A stretch of 64,000 nucleotides of DNA from Sinorhizobium fredii USDA 205. Its GTDB lineage: Bacteria > Pseudomonadota > Alphaproteobacteria > Rhizobiales > Rhizobiaceae. Shown piece by piece: positions 26,119 through 34,760 of this stretch. The DNA is taken from the NCBI RefSeq assembly GCF_001461695.1, contig NZ_AUTC01000136.1:22955-86954 (forward strand), written 5' to 3'. How positions within the stretch are numbered: position 1 is the stretch's first letter; every line of letters begins with the position of its first letter. The notes under the pieces are model-generated. The model did not search any database, was not told the origin of the DNA, and saw nothing but the letters and a program-made list of their open reading frames with translations. The position numbers and the translations under genes are program-made.

Positions 26119-28068
26119 ATGGCGACCCCGTCCGCATGCCTGGCGATCACGATCTCACCCCGTATTGACTTCGATTTAGCAAGCGAAACGAGTTTGGAGA
26201 GCAACCATGTTTCTTTTGCGAAGCGTTCGGATTCAAACCACATCATCGCGGCATTGTCGAAATCGCAGGCGATCATCCAGTTCGACCTCACCGGAAATAT
26301 CCTCACCGCAAACGAGAATTTCTGCAAAGCCCTTGGCTACGGCCTTTACGAGATTGTCGGCCAGCACCATCGCATCTTCTGCCCTGCCGACTATGCCGCA
26401 ACGCCCGAATATCGCGAGTTCTGGGCCCGTTTGGGCCGCGGCGAGTTCGACAGCAACGCCTATAAGCGCGTGACCAAGGGCGGGCGGGAAATATGGATTC
26501 AGGCGACCTACAATCCGGTCTTTCGCAACGGCAGGCCCTATAAGGTCGTCAAGTTCGCCACCGACATCACCGCCGCAAAACTCAAAGCCACGGAAGACGC
26601 GGGCAAGCTTGATGCGATCTCCCGCTCCCAAGCGGTGATCGAATTCACCCCGGCCGGGGAAATCATCACCGCCAACGAGAATTTCTGCAGCGCCCTCGGC
26701 TATCGTCTCTCGGAGATCGAGACGCGCCATCACAGCATGTTCTGCGAGCCGAACTACGCCCGCACGGCCGACTATAGCGATTTCTGGAGACGGCTTGCCC
26801 AGGGCGAATTCATCGCGGGCGAATTCGTCCGCTATGGAAAGGGCGGCAAGGAAATCTGGATCCAGGCCGCCTACAACCCGATCCGCGACCCCAACGGCAA
26901 GGTCTACAAGGTGGTCAAGTTCGCGACCGACGTGAGCGAACGCATGGCGGCGATCAATACGCTCGGCGCCGGCTTGCGTTCGCTGGCGGAAGGCGACCTG
27001 ACACGGACGCTGGACACGCCTTTCGTGCCGAGCATGGAGGCGGTGCGCAATGACTTCAACGAGGCGATCGCCCGCCTCTGTCGCGCCATGCAGACGGTCG
27101 GGGAAAATGCCGGAGCGATTGCCGGCGGGGCACGCGAGATCAGGTCCGCCGCCGACGATCTGTCGAAGCGTACAGAACAGCAGGCCGCATCCGTCGAGGA
27201 AACGGCCGCAGCACTCGACGAGATCACCACCACAGTCGCCGATTCGAGCCGCCGGGCGGAGGAGGCCGGCCACCTCGTCGCCAAGACGAAGGACGGGGCC
27301 GAACATTCGAAGCTCGTCGTCCGGAATGCCATCGGTGCGATGGATCAGATCGAGCAATCATCGCGCGAGATCAGCAACATCATCGGCGTGATCGACGATA
27401 TTGCCTTCCAGACCAATCTGCTGGCGCTCAATGCCGGCGTCGAGGCGGCCCGCGCCGGCGAAGCGGGCAAGGGTTTCGCGGTCGTGGCGACGGAGGTGCG
27501 GGAGCTCGCCCAGCGTTCGGCAAGCGCCGCGAAGGATATCAAGGCGCTGATCACCGCTTCCGGCGAGCATGTCCGCAACGGCGTCTCGCTTGTCGGACAA
27601 ACGGGCGCCGCACTGGAGCAGATCCTCGTCCAGGTTCAGGACATCAACCTCAACGTCTCGGCGATCGTCGAAGCGGCGCGGGAACAGGCGACGGGCCTCA
27701 GGGAGATCAATCAGTCGGTCAACGCGATGGATCAGGCGACACAGCAGAACGCCGCCATGGTCGAGGAAAGCACCGCGGCAAGCCACGCCATGTCGCGCGA
27801 GGCAGAGGCTCTCTACGGCCTTCTTCGGCAATTCCGCATCGGTCAGGAATTCAACGGCGGTCCGACCGAATTGCGCGCCGATGCGCCCGCTTCACCGGCC
27901 CGGCCCCATCATGCAAAGGCGACCAGAGGCGCCCAGAAGCGAAACCTCGCGGTCGTGCCGGCGAAGGCTGACAGAATTTCTGAGCGCACCCCCCAAACCC
28001 CGCGCTTAGAGAAGGAGAAGGTGACACGGCGGGTCACCTTCCCCCGACTGCTTTCAGAGGTGAGGTGA
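26119..28068 (+). CDS. Cytosolic methyl-accepting chemotaxis protein with tandem PAS domains
   Basis: 649 aa in this frame, no membrane segment. Two PAS domains (about 41-150 and 162-275) repeat the same sequence (ANENFCxALGY, EIWIQAxYNP, YKVVKFATD). A HAMP-like stretch (EGDLTRTLDTPFVPSMEAV) follows, then the signalling domain with hairpin tip IDDIAFQTNLLALNAGVEAA. Architecture is like Sinorhizobium McpY. The first about 29 residues look non-coding, and the best ribosome site plus ATG (GGAGAG, ATG 26207) is one frame off. The last about 30 residues are encoded by a palindromic repeat and lack an acidic WxxF-type tail. PAS ligands unknown; oxygen or redox are options. Confidence 0.85.
   Translation: MATPSACLAITISPRIDFDLASETSLESNHVSFAKRSDSNHIIAALSKSQAIIQFDLTGNILTANENFCKALGYGLYEIVGQHHRIFCPADYAATPEYREFWARLGRGEFDSNAYKRVTKGGREIWIQATYNPVFRNGRPYKVVKFATDITAAKLKATEDAGKLDAISRSQAVIEFTPAGEIITANENFCSALGYRLSEIETRHHSMFCEPNYARTADYSDFWRRLAQGEFIAGEFVRYGKGGKEIWIQAAYNPIRDPNGKVYKVVKFATDVSERMAAINTLGAGLRSLAEGDLTRTLDTPFVPSMEAVRNDFNEAIARLCRAMQTVGENAGAIAGGAREIRSAADDLSKRTEQQAASVEETAAALDEITTTVADSSRRAEEAGHLVAKTKDGAEHSKLVVRNAIGAMDQIEQSSREISNIIGVIDDIAFQTNLLALNAGVEAARAGEAGKGFAVVATEVRELAQRSASAAKDIKALITASGEHVRNGVSLVGQTGAALEQILVQVQDINLNVSAIVEAAREQATGLREINQSVNAMDQATQQNAAMVEESTAASHAMSREAEALYGLLRQFRIGQEFNGGPTELRADAPASPARPHHAKATRGAQKRNLAVVPAKADRISERTPQTPRLEKEKVTRRVTFPRLLSEVR
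28017..28041. repeat. Palindrome within the 3' end of the chemoreceptor gene
   Basis: GAAGGTGAC (28017-28025) and GTCACCTTC (28033-28041), 9-bp perfect arms, spacer ACGGCGG. It encodes EKVTRRVTFP near the receptor's C-terminus and sits beside two further intergenic repeats, so it looks like an inserted palindromic unit. Confidence 0.65.
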
Positions 28069-28084
28069 AGACTACTCAAGAAAG

Positions 28085-28243
28085 CCCTCCCCAACCCCTC
28101 CCACAAGGGGGAGGGGCTCGGCGCCCGCTTCGGTCGCCTGCCATTTCCGACCTTCGCTTCCGATTGAAAGGTCGATCGGACATGAAGGGCGGTGCGGCAG
28201 GGGAGCCCCTCCCCTTGTGGGGAGGGGTTGGGGAGGGGTTTTT
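28085..28243. repeat. Paired inverted GC-rich repeats (copies b and c)
   Basis: Copy b, CCCTCCCCAACCCCTCCC then ACAAGGGGGAGGGG (28085-28119), and copy c (28205-28243) are inverted relative to each other around about 85 bases. Copy c carries its own hairpin CCCCTCCCC / GGGGAGGGG and ends in TTTTT, so it could terminate the chemoreceptor transcript. The layout resembles the inverted pair in the fds operon. Confidence 0.7.
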
Positions 28244-28253
28244 CGATCTGCGA

Positions 28254-28487
28254 TTACGCCGCTTCCGGGCGGCGGATCTTCGGAGCGGCTTCGAGCACCA
28301 GCGGGTTCAATCCCTCGCCGCCGTGATCGATATGCTCGAACAGCTTGCGGCGCATGCGGGGCTCCCAGTATTTGTTGATATGCGTTGCCACGCCCTGCGC
28401 CGCCACTTCCGCCGGCTGGCTCTGGAAGAAGGTGGCGATCTGGTTCGCCATGTAGATCAGCTTGGCGTTGGGATTTTCAGGCGACAT
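28254..28487 (-). CDS. fdsD: Formate dehydrogenase delta subunit
   Basis: 77 aa, family-typical (KLIYMANQIATFFQSQP ... GVATHINKYWEPRMRRKLFEHI). FdsD is a small subunit or assembly factor of soluble NAD-dependent molybdenum formate dehydrogenases. Last gene of the fdsGBA-fdhD-fdsD operon, 28 bases after fdhD; GGAG 9 bases before the ATG. Confidence 0.9.
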   Translation of the reverse strand: MSPENPNAKLIYMANQIATFFQSQPAEVAAQGVATHINKYWEPRMRRKLFEHIDHGGEGLNPLVLEAAPKIRRPEAA

Positions 28488-28515
28488 CGGCGACTGCTCC
28501 GCTCTCTATTGTGTA

Positions 28516-29421
28516 TCAGCGCGGAATGCGGGCGGAAAAGCGCGCACACTTTTCCTCATCCCGTTCTATGCGCTCGGCATGGGTGAAGATTTCGAATTCG
28601 TCGCCGCGCACCAGCGCGATTAGCGTCATGCCGGCTTCCTCCGCCGTGCGGATCGCAAGCGCCGTCGGCGCCGAGATGGCAATGATGACCGGGCTTCCGG
28701 CAATCGCCGTCTTCTGCACCATCTCGACGGAGACCCGCGAGGTGACGACGACTGCGCCTTGCGCGCCCTTGAAGCCGGCCCGCGCGGCGGCACCGGTGAG
28801 CTTGTCGAGCGCATTGTGTCGACCGACGTCCTCGCGAACCGCGATCAGCCCCCTCCCCGGCACGTAGAAGGCCGCACCATGCACGGCGCGCGTCTCAAGG
28901 TGCAGGGGCTGCTGGCCGTTGAGCAAGCCGACCGCCTGAACGACATCCTGTTCGGAAAGTCTCAGGGGCGAACCGGAAACATCCGGTGTCGCTCGCACCG
29001 CCTGGTCGATCGACTCGATGCCGCAAAGGCCGCAGCCGACGGGACCGGCCATATGGCGGCGGCGCAAGCGCAGAGCATCGTTCTGCTCGTCCCGGAGGCT
29101 GATCTGCAGGTCGATACCCTTGTCCTCGGCGACGACATCGACCGTCTCGATCTGATCCGGGTCCGTGATAATGCCTTCCGTCAGGCTGAAGCCGACGGCG
29201 AAGTCCTCGACATCGGCGGGCGTCGCCATCATCACGGCATGCGTCGACCCGCCATAGGTCAAGGCGATCGGTGTCTCCTCCGGCACGACGCGCGATTGCG
29301 GGACGAGCACGCCCGCGCGACGCGCCTTTTCCGGAACCTTCGCCGTTGTGCTGAAACGGGTCCTGTCGGCCGGGCCGACCGTGACGGTCGTGGGAGAGGA
29401 CGGAAGTCGTTTGCCTGCCAT
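28516..29421 (-). CDS. fdhD: Formate dehydrogenase accessory sulfurtransferase
   Basis: 301 aa (FdhD, called FdsC in this operon type). Moves sulfur from a cysteine desulfurase to the molybdenum cofactor, without which formate dehydrogenase is inactive. The key Cys loop is GPVGCGLCGIES, and other motifs are PADVEDFAVGFSLTEGI, HGAAFY and REDVGRHNALDKL. Eight bases separate it from the fdsA stop. Confidence 0.92.
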   Translation of the reverse strand: MAGKRLPSSPTTVTVGPADRTRFSTTAKVPEKARRAGVLVPQSRVVPEETPIALTYGGSTHAVMMATPADVEDFAVGFSLTEGIITDPDQIETVDVVAEDKGIDLQISLRDEQNDALRLRRRHMAGPVGCGLCGIESIDQAVRATPDVSGSPLRLSEQDVVQAVGLLNGQQPLHLETRAVHGAAFYVPGRGLIAVREDVGRHNALDKLTGAAARAGFKGAQGAVVVTSRVSVEMVQKTAIAGSPVIIAISAPTALAIRTAEEAGMTLIALVRGDEFEIFTHAERIERDEEKCARFSARIPR

Positions 29422-29429
29422 TCCGCCCC

Positions 29430-32309
29430 CTACTCCGCCGCCTCCAGCTTGCCGGCGATCCGCCGCGACTGTCGGGCCTGCTCGTCATAGTCGACCTGCC
29501 AGTCGGAAGGGCCGTTCGAAGGCGAGACCTGCACCGCCGTCACCTTGTATTCCGGGCAATTCGTCGCCCAGTCGGAGAAGTCCGTGGTGATGACGTTGGC
29601 CTGGGTCGTCGGGTGATGGAAGGTGGTATAGACGACGCCCGGCGCGACGCGGTCGGTGATCAGTGATCTGAGCGTCGTCTCGCCCGAGCGGCTGGCGAGC
29701 CGGATCCAGTCGCCGTCACGGATGCCGCGCTGCTCCGCATCGTGCGGATGGATTTCCAGCCGGTCTTCCGGGTGCCAGACGACATTGTCGGTACGACGTG
29801 TCTGGGCGCCGACATTGTAGTGGCTGAGGATGCGGCCGGTGGTCAAGAGCAGCGGGAAGCGCGGTCCGGTCTTCTCGTCGGTCGCCACATATTCGGTGCG
29901 GATGAACTTGCCCTTGCCGCGCACGAAGCCGTCGACATGCATGATCGGCGAGCCGAGCGGCGCCTTCTCGTTGCACGGCCACTGCACGGAGCCCATCTTG
30001 TCGAGATAGTCATAGGAGACCATGGCGAAGCTCGGCGTCGTCGCGGCGATCTCGTCCATGATCTCGGACGGATGACCATAGTTCCAGTCGAGCCCCATGG
30101 CCTGGGCGAGCGTCTGCGTGACCTCCCAGTCGGCATAGCCGTTCTTCGGGCGCATCACACGGCGAACGCGATTGATGCGCCGCTCGGCATTGGTGAAGGT
30201 TCCGTCCTTTTCCAGGAAGGTCGAGCCCGGCAGGAAGACATGCGCATAGTTGGCCGTCTCGTTGAGGAAGAGATCCTGCACCACGACGCATTCCATCGCC
30301 GCAAGGCCGGCGGCAACATGCTTCGTGTCCGGGTCGGATTGCAGGATGTCCTCGCCCTGGATGTAGAGCGCCTTGAAGGTGCCGTCGACCGCCGCGTCCA
30401 GCATGTTCGGGATGCGCAGGCCCGGCTCGTTGCTGAGCGTCACACCCCAGAGCTTCTCGAAGATCTCGCGCGTCGCATCGTCGGAGATGTGGCGGTAGCC
30501 GGGCAGTTCGTGCGGGAACGAGCCCATGTCGCAGGAGCCCTGCACGTTGTTCTGGCCGCGCAGCGGATTGACGCCGACGCCCGGCCGGCCGATGTTGCCG
30601 GTGACCATGGCGAGGTTGGCGATCGCCATGACGGTGGTCGAGCCCTGGCTGTGCTCGGTGACGCCGAGGCCGTAATAGATAGCGCCATTGCCGCCGGTCG
30701 CGTAAAGGCGAGCAGCGCCGCGCACCAGTTCGGCCGGAACGCCGGTATAGGCCTCGGTCGCTTCCGGACTGTGATAGGGCTCTGCCACGAAGGCCGCCCA
30801 ATCCTCATATTCCGACCAGTCGCAGCGCTCGCGGATGAAGGCTTCGTTGGCAAGGCCTTCGGTGACGATGACGTGCGCCAGCGACGTCAGAATGGCGACG
30901 TTGGTACCGGGCTTGATCGGCAAGTGGTAGGACGCTTCGACATGGGCCGAGCGGACGAGGTCGATCCGGCGCGGGTCGATGACGATCAGCTTGGCGCCCT
31001 CACGCAGTCGCTTCTTCAGCCGCGAGGCGAAGACCGGATGGCCATCGGTCGGGTTGGCGCCGATGATGATCGCGACATCCGTATGCTCGACGCTGTCGAA
31101 ATTCTGCGTGCCGGCCGAGGTGCCGAAAGTCTGGTTGAGGCCGTAGCCGGTCGGCGAATGGCAGACGCGGGCGCAGGTGTCGACATTGTTGTTGCCGAAG
31201 CCGGCGCGCACCAGCTTCTGCACCAGATAGGTTTCCTCGTTGGTGCAGCGCGACGAAGTGATGCCGCCGACCGAATCGCGGCCGTACTGATACTGAATGC
31301 GGCGGAACTCCGAGGCGACATGGGCGAAAGCCTCCTCCCAGGTCACTTCGCGCCAGGGATCGGTGATCTTCTCGCGGACCATCGGGTTGAGAATGCGATC
31401 CTTGTGGCTCGAATAGCCATAGGCGAAACGGCCCTTGACGCAGGAGTGGCCGCGGTTCGCCTGGCCGTCCTTCCACGGCACCATGCGCACCAGCTCCTCG
31501 CCGCGCATCTCCGCCTTGAAGGAGCAGCCGACGCCGCAATAGGCACAGGTGGTGACGACCGAATGCTCGGGCTGGCCGATCTCGATCACCGATTTTTCCG
31601 TCAGCGTCGCCGTCGGGCAGGCCTGCACGCAGGCGCCGCAGGAGACGCACTCGGAGGAGACGAAATCCTCGTTCATCCCTGCCGAAACCTTGGAGTCGAA
31701 GCCGCGGCCGCTGATCGTCAGCGCGAAGGTGCCCTGCACTTCCTCGCAGGCCCGCACGCAGCGCGAGCAAACGATGCATTTCGCCGGATCGAAGGTGAAA
31801 TAGGGATTGGATTCGTCCTTCGGCGCCCATTGGCGATTGATTTCGCCGTTGTTGCGCGCCTTGACGTGATTGGCGCCGTCATAGCCGTAGCGCACATCGC
31901 GCAAACCGACGGCACCGGCCATGTCCTGCAGCTCGCAATCGCCGTTGGCGGCGCAGGTCAGGCAGTCGAGCGGATGGTCGGAGATATAGAGCTCCATGAC
32001 GCCGCGGCGGACATCCTTGAGCCGCTGCGTCTGCGTCGAAACACTGATGCCCGCTGCCACCGGCGTCGTGCAGGAGGCCGGCATGCCGGCGCGGCCCTCG
32101 ATCTCGACGAGACAGAGCCGGCAGGAGCCGAAGGCCTCCATCATGTCGGAGGCGCAGAGCTTCGGCACCTCGACGCCGGCTTCCATCGCCGCGCGCATGA
32201 TCGAGGTGCCTTCCGGCACGGTGATCTCGCGCCCGTCGATCGTCAGCGTCACCAGCTTTTCGGATTTCGAAGCAGGAGTGCCGTAGTCGATTTCATGAAT
32301 GAGAGACAT
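29430..32309 (-). CDS. fdsA: NAD-dependent formate dehydrogenase alpha (molybdenum) subunit
   Basis: 959 aa. N-terminal NuoG-like ferredoxin domain (CRLCLVEIEG, CLTCAANGDCELQ) and two 4Fe-4S motifs (CIVCSRCVRACEE, CVSCGACVQACP). Then a 4Fe-4S/molybdopterin oxidoreductase domain starting TTCAYCGVGCSF, with the metal ligand Cys in ARVCHSPTGYG (about C383; a cysteine, not selenocysteine, enzyme), and the C-terminal dinucleotide-binding domain (LLTTGRILSHYNVGAQTRR). Oxidises formate to CO2 and sends electrons through FdsB to NAD. A 36-bp inverted repeat separates it from fdsB. Confidence 0.95.
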   Translation of the reverse strand: MSLIHEIDYGTPASKSEKLVTLTIDGREITVPEGTSIMRAAMEAGVEVPKLCASDMMEAFGSCRLCLVEIEGRAGMPASCTTPVAAGISVSTQTQRLKDVRRGVMELYISDHPLDCLTCAANGDCELQDMAGAVGLRDVRYGYDGANHVKARNNGEINRQWAPKDESNPYFTFDPAKCIVCSRCVRACEEVQGTFALTISGRGFDSKVSAGMNEDFVSSECVSCGACVQACPTATLTEKSVIEIGQPEHSVVTTCAYCGVGCSFKAEMRGEELVRMVPWKDGQANRGHSCVKGRFAYGYSSHKDRILNPMVREKITDPWREVTWEEAFAHVASEFRRIQYQYGRDSVGGITSSRCTNEETYLVQKLVRAGFGNNNVDTCARVCHSPTGYGLNQTFGTSAGTQNFDSVEHTDVAIIIGANPTDGHPVFASRLKKRLREGAKLIVIDPRRIDLVRSAHVEASYHLPIKPGTNVAILTSLAHVIVTEGLANEAFIRERCDWSEYEDWAAFVAEPYHSPEATEAYTGVPAELVRGAARLYATGGNGAIYYGLGVTEHSQGSTTVMAIANLAMVTGNIGRPGVGVNPLRGQNNVQGSCDMGSFPHELPGYRHISDDATREIFEKLWGVTLSNEPGLRIPNMLDAAVDGTFKALYIQGEDILQSDPDTKHVAAGLAAMECVVVQDLFLNETANYAHVFLPGSTFLEKDGTFTNAERRINRVRRVMRPKNGYADWEVTQTLAQAMGLDWNYGHPSEIMDEIAATTPSFAMVSYDYLDKMGSVQWPCNEKAPLGSPIMHVDGFVRGKGKFIRTEYVATDEKTGPRFPLLLTTGRILSHYNVGAQTRRTDNVVWHPEDRLEIHPHDAEQRGIRDGDWIRLASRSGETTLRSLITDRVAPGVVYTTFHHPTTQANVITTDFSDWATNCPEYKVTAVQVSPSNGPSDWQVDYDEQARQSRRIAGKLEAAE

Positions 32310-32350
32310 TAACGGGCCTCCTGAGAAGATACGTTCAAGGGGGCGGACTT

Positions 32351-32524
32351 ACCCCCCTCTGGCCTGCCGGCCATCTCCCCCACAAGGAGGGAGATCGACC
32401 CGCGGCAAGCCGTCCGATCCGACAAAACGGTCAGCGCGTGTCTAGCGTTCCGATGGGCACACAGGGCGTGCCGCATGTGTTCTCCCCCCTTGTGGGGGAG
32501 ATGGCCGGCAGGCCAGAGGGGGGT
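32351..32524. repeat. Perfect 36-bp inverted repeat between fdsB and fdsA
   Basis: Left arm 32351-32386 begins ACCCCCCTCTGGCCTGCC and ends CCCCCACAAG. Right arm 32489-32524 is its exact reverse complement. The 102 bases between have no ORF. The fdsB-fdsA spacer (32310-32538) is almost wholly this element. In the fds mRNA the arms could pair as one very stable hairpin. Confidence 0.9.
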
Positions 32525-32538
32525 GTGCGCCGCCGCCA

Positions 32539-34095
32539 TCATTCCGCAGCCTCCGCTATCGGCGCCGGCGAGAAATCCTCCGGGAAGTGCGTCATCGCGC
32601 TCATCACCGGATAGGGCGTGAAGCCGCCGAGCGCGCAGAGCGAGCCGAACTTCATCGTATTGCAAAGATCGGTAAGCAGTTCGCGGTTCTTTTCCGGCTC
32701 GATGCCGGCCGCGATCTTGTCCGCCACCTCGACGCCGCGCATCGAGCCGATGCGGCAGGGGGTGCACTTGCCGCAGCTCTCGACGGCGCAGAATTCCATG
32801 GCGAAGCGCGCCTGCTTCAGCATATCGGCGGTGTCGTCGAAGACGACGATGCCGGCATGGCCGATCAACCCGTCCCTTGCAGCGAAGGCCTCATAGTCGA
32901 AGGGCGTGTCGAACAGCGCCCGCGGGAAATAGGCGCCGAGCGGACCGCCGACCTGCACCGCCTTGACCGGCCGGGCGCTCGCCGTGCCGCCGCCGATCGC
33001 GTCGACGATCTCGCCGAGCGTCAGGCCGAAGGCCGTTTCGAAAAGCCCGCCATGCTTGACGTTGCCGGCGATCTGGATCGGGATCGTGCCGCGCGACCGC
33101 CCCATGCCGAAATCGCGGTAGAAGGCGGCGCCCTTGTCCATGATGACCGGCACCGAGGCGAGCGAGATGACGTTGTTGATGACGGTCGGACAGTCGAACA
33201 GACCCTTATGCGCCGGCAGCGGCGGCTTGGCGCGCACCAGCCCGCGCTTGCCCTCGAGGCTGTTCAAAAGCGAGGTCTCCTCGCCGCAGACATAGGCGCC
33301 GGCGCCGGTCCTGACTTCCATGTCGAAGGCATGCGCCGATCCGAGCACGGATTGGCCGAGCACGCCGGCGGCGCGGGCGATCTCGATCGCGGCGCTCATC
33401 GCGGCAATGGCATGCGGATATTCGGAGCGGGTATAGACATAGCCCTTGGTCGCGCCGGTGGCGATGCCGGCGATCGCCATGCCCTCGATCAGCACGAAGG
33501 GATCGCCCTCCATGATCATCCGGTCGGCAAAGGTACCGCTGTCGCCCTCGTCCGCATTACAGACGATGTATTTCTGTGCGCCTTGGGCTTCGAGAACGGT
33601 CTTCCACTTGATGCCGGTCGGGAAGCCGGCGCCGCCGCGGCCGCGCAGGCCGCTTTCGGTGACCTCGGCGACGATCGCCGCCGGCGCCATGGAGACGGCC
33701 TTCTCAAGGCCGCGCAGTCCGCCATGGCCGCGATAGTCGTCGAGCGACAGGGGATCGGTGACGCCGCAGCGAGCGAAGGTCAGGCGAGTCTGGTTCTTGA
33801 GGAACGGTATCTCCTCGGTCTTGCCGAGACAGAGCGGATGCGCGCCGCCCGAGACGAGCCCGGCATCGAGGAGCGAGGCGACATCGCGCGCCTTCACAGG
33901 ACCGTAGGCGATGCGGCCCTCGGCCGTTTCGACTTCGACGAGCGGCTCCAGCCAGTGCATGCCGCGCGAGCCGTTGCGGATAATGGCAGCGTCGACGCCA
34001 CGGGCGGCGATCGCCTCGGCCATCGCCGTCGCCACCTTTTCGGCGCCAAGCGCAATCGCTGCGGCATCACGCGGGATGTAGATCTTCACGGTCAT
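32539..34095 (-). CDS. fdsB: Formate dehydrogenase beta subunit (FMN, NAD-binding)
   Basis: 518 aa, NuoF-like. Binds FMN and NAD (GLRGRGGAGFPTGIKWKTV, ADEGDSGTFADR, GAGAYVCGEETSLLNSLEG) and one 4Fe-4S cluster (ESCGKCTPCRIG). The N-terminal about 100 residues are the NuoE-type thioredoxin-like extension seen in FdsB. Start ATGA overlaps the fdsG stop by 4 bases, so the two are translationally coupled. Confidence 0.94.
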   Translation of the reverse strand: MTVKIYIPRDAAAIALGAEKVATAMAEAIAARGVDAAIIRNGSRGMHWLEPLVEVETAEGRIAYGPVKARDVASLLDAGLVSGGAHPLCLGKTEEIPFLKNQTRLTFARCGVTDPLSLDDYRGHGGLRGLEKAVSMAPAAIVAEVTESGLRGRGGAGFPTGIKWKTVLEAQGAQKYIVCNADEGDSGTFADRMIMEGDPFVLIEGMAIAGIATGATKGYVYTRSEYPHAIAAMSAAIEIARAAGVLGQSVLGSAHAFDMEVRTGAGAYVCGEETSLLNSLEGKRGLVRAKPPLPAHKGLFDCPTVINNVISLASVPVIMDKGAAFYRDFGMGRSRGTIPIQIAGNVKHGGLFETAFGLTLGEIVDAIGGGTASARPVKAVQVGGPLGAYFPRALFDTPFDYEAFAARDGLIGHAGIVVFDDTADMLKQARFAMEFCAVESCGKCTPCRIGSMRGVEVADKIAAGIEPEKNRELLTDLCNTMKFGSLCALGGFTPYPVMSAMTHFPEDFSPAPIAEAAE

Positions 34096-34571
34096 CGGCG
34101 TGCCTCCGCGACCAGCGCTTCGAGTTCCGTGTCGTCAAGCCGCGCATGCACCTCGCCGTCGAGCATCGCCGACGGCGAGCAGGAACAGAGTCCCAGACAG
34201 TAGACCGGCTCGAGCGTGACGGCCCCGTCCGGCGTCGTCTCGTGGAAATCGATGCCGAGCAGGGCCTTGGCGCGCTCGGCAAGCCGGTCGCCGCCCATCG
34301 ACTGACAGGCTTCGGCGCGACAGAGTTTCAGTACGTGTCGACCTGCCGGGTGTTCGCGGAAATCGTGATAGAAAGTGACGACGCCATAGACTTCGGCGCG
34401 CGACAGATTGAGTTCGCGGGCAAGCACCGGCAGGCACGCCTCAGGAACATAGCCGAACTCGTCCTGGATCTCGTGCAGGATCGGCAGAAGCGGGCCTTCC
34501 AGCCCCTTGAGTTCGCCGACAATCGCCAGCGTCCGCTCGGCCACGTCTGCACCCGCCAAATGAGTATTCAC
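34092..34571 (-). CDS. fdsG: Formate dehydrogenase gamma subunit
   Basis: 159 aa, NuoE-like thioredoxin-fold subunit with a 2Fe-2S cluster (CRAEACQSMG, YCLGLCSCSPSAM). The frame runs on to 34832, but GTG 34571 (VNTHLAGADVAERTLAIV) has GGGAGGG about 9 bases upstream and matches the family start. First gene of the operon; the LysR gene lies upstream on the same strand. Confidence 0.9.
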   Translation of the reverse strand: MNTHLAGADVAERTLAIVGELKGLEGPLLPILHEIQDEFGYVPEACLPVLARELNLSRAEVYGVVTFYHDFREHPAGRHVLKLCRAEACQSMGGDRLAERAKALLGIDFHETTPDGAVTLEPVYCLGLCSCSPSAMLDGEVHARLDDTELEALVAEARR

Positions 34572-34743
34572 GCGAAGAGCCCTCCCGGCTCGTGGCGCGC
34601 CGCGATCAGAGCCATGCTCGACCACTCCCGCACCGGATGTCTTCATACGCCTATCCGCAGAGGTCGGAGCTCCTTCGGCCCCTGCACAGGCAACAAGCTT
34701 CGCGCTTAAGGCCAGAAGGGTCAATAATGCTGTTCCGTTGGTC

Positions 34744-34760
34744 GATAGAAAAAATCTATC
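34744..34760. promoter_or_regulatory. Candidate LysR-type operator upstream of fdsG
   Basis: GATAGA-AAAAA-TCTATC, a perfect 6-bp dyad containing T-N11-A, the LysR-family core. It overlaps the stop codon of the LysR gene and lies about 175 bases before the fdsG start, in the only spacer that can carry an fds promoter. Confidence 0.5.

Noticed and set aside
29742..32312. 856-codon open frame on the plus strand across fdsA
   Set aside because: Antisense shadow of a clearly conserved gene; no family features.
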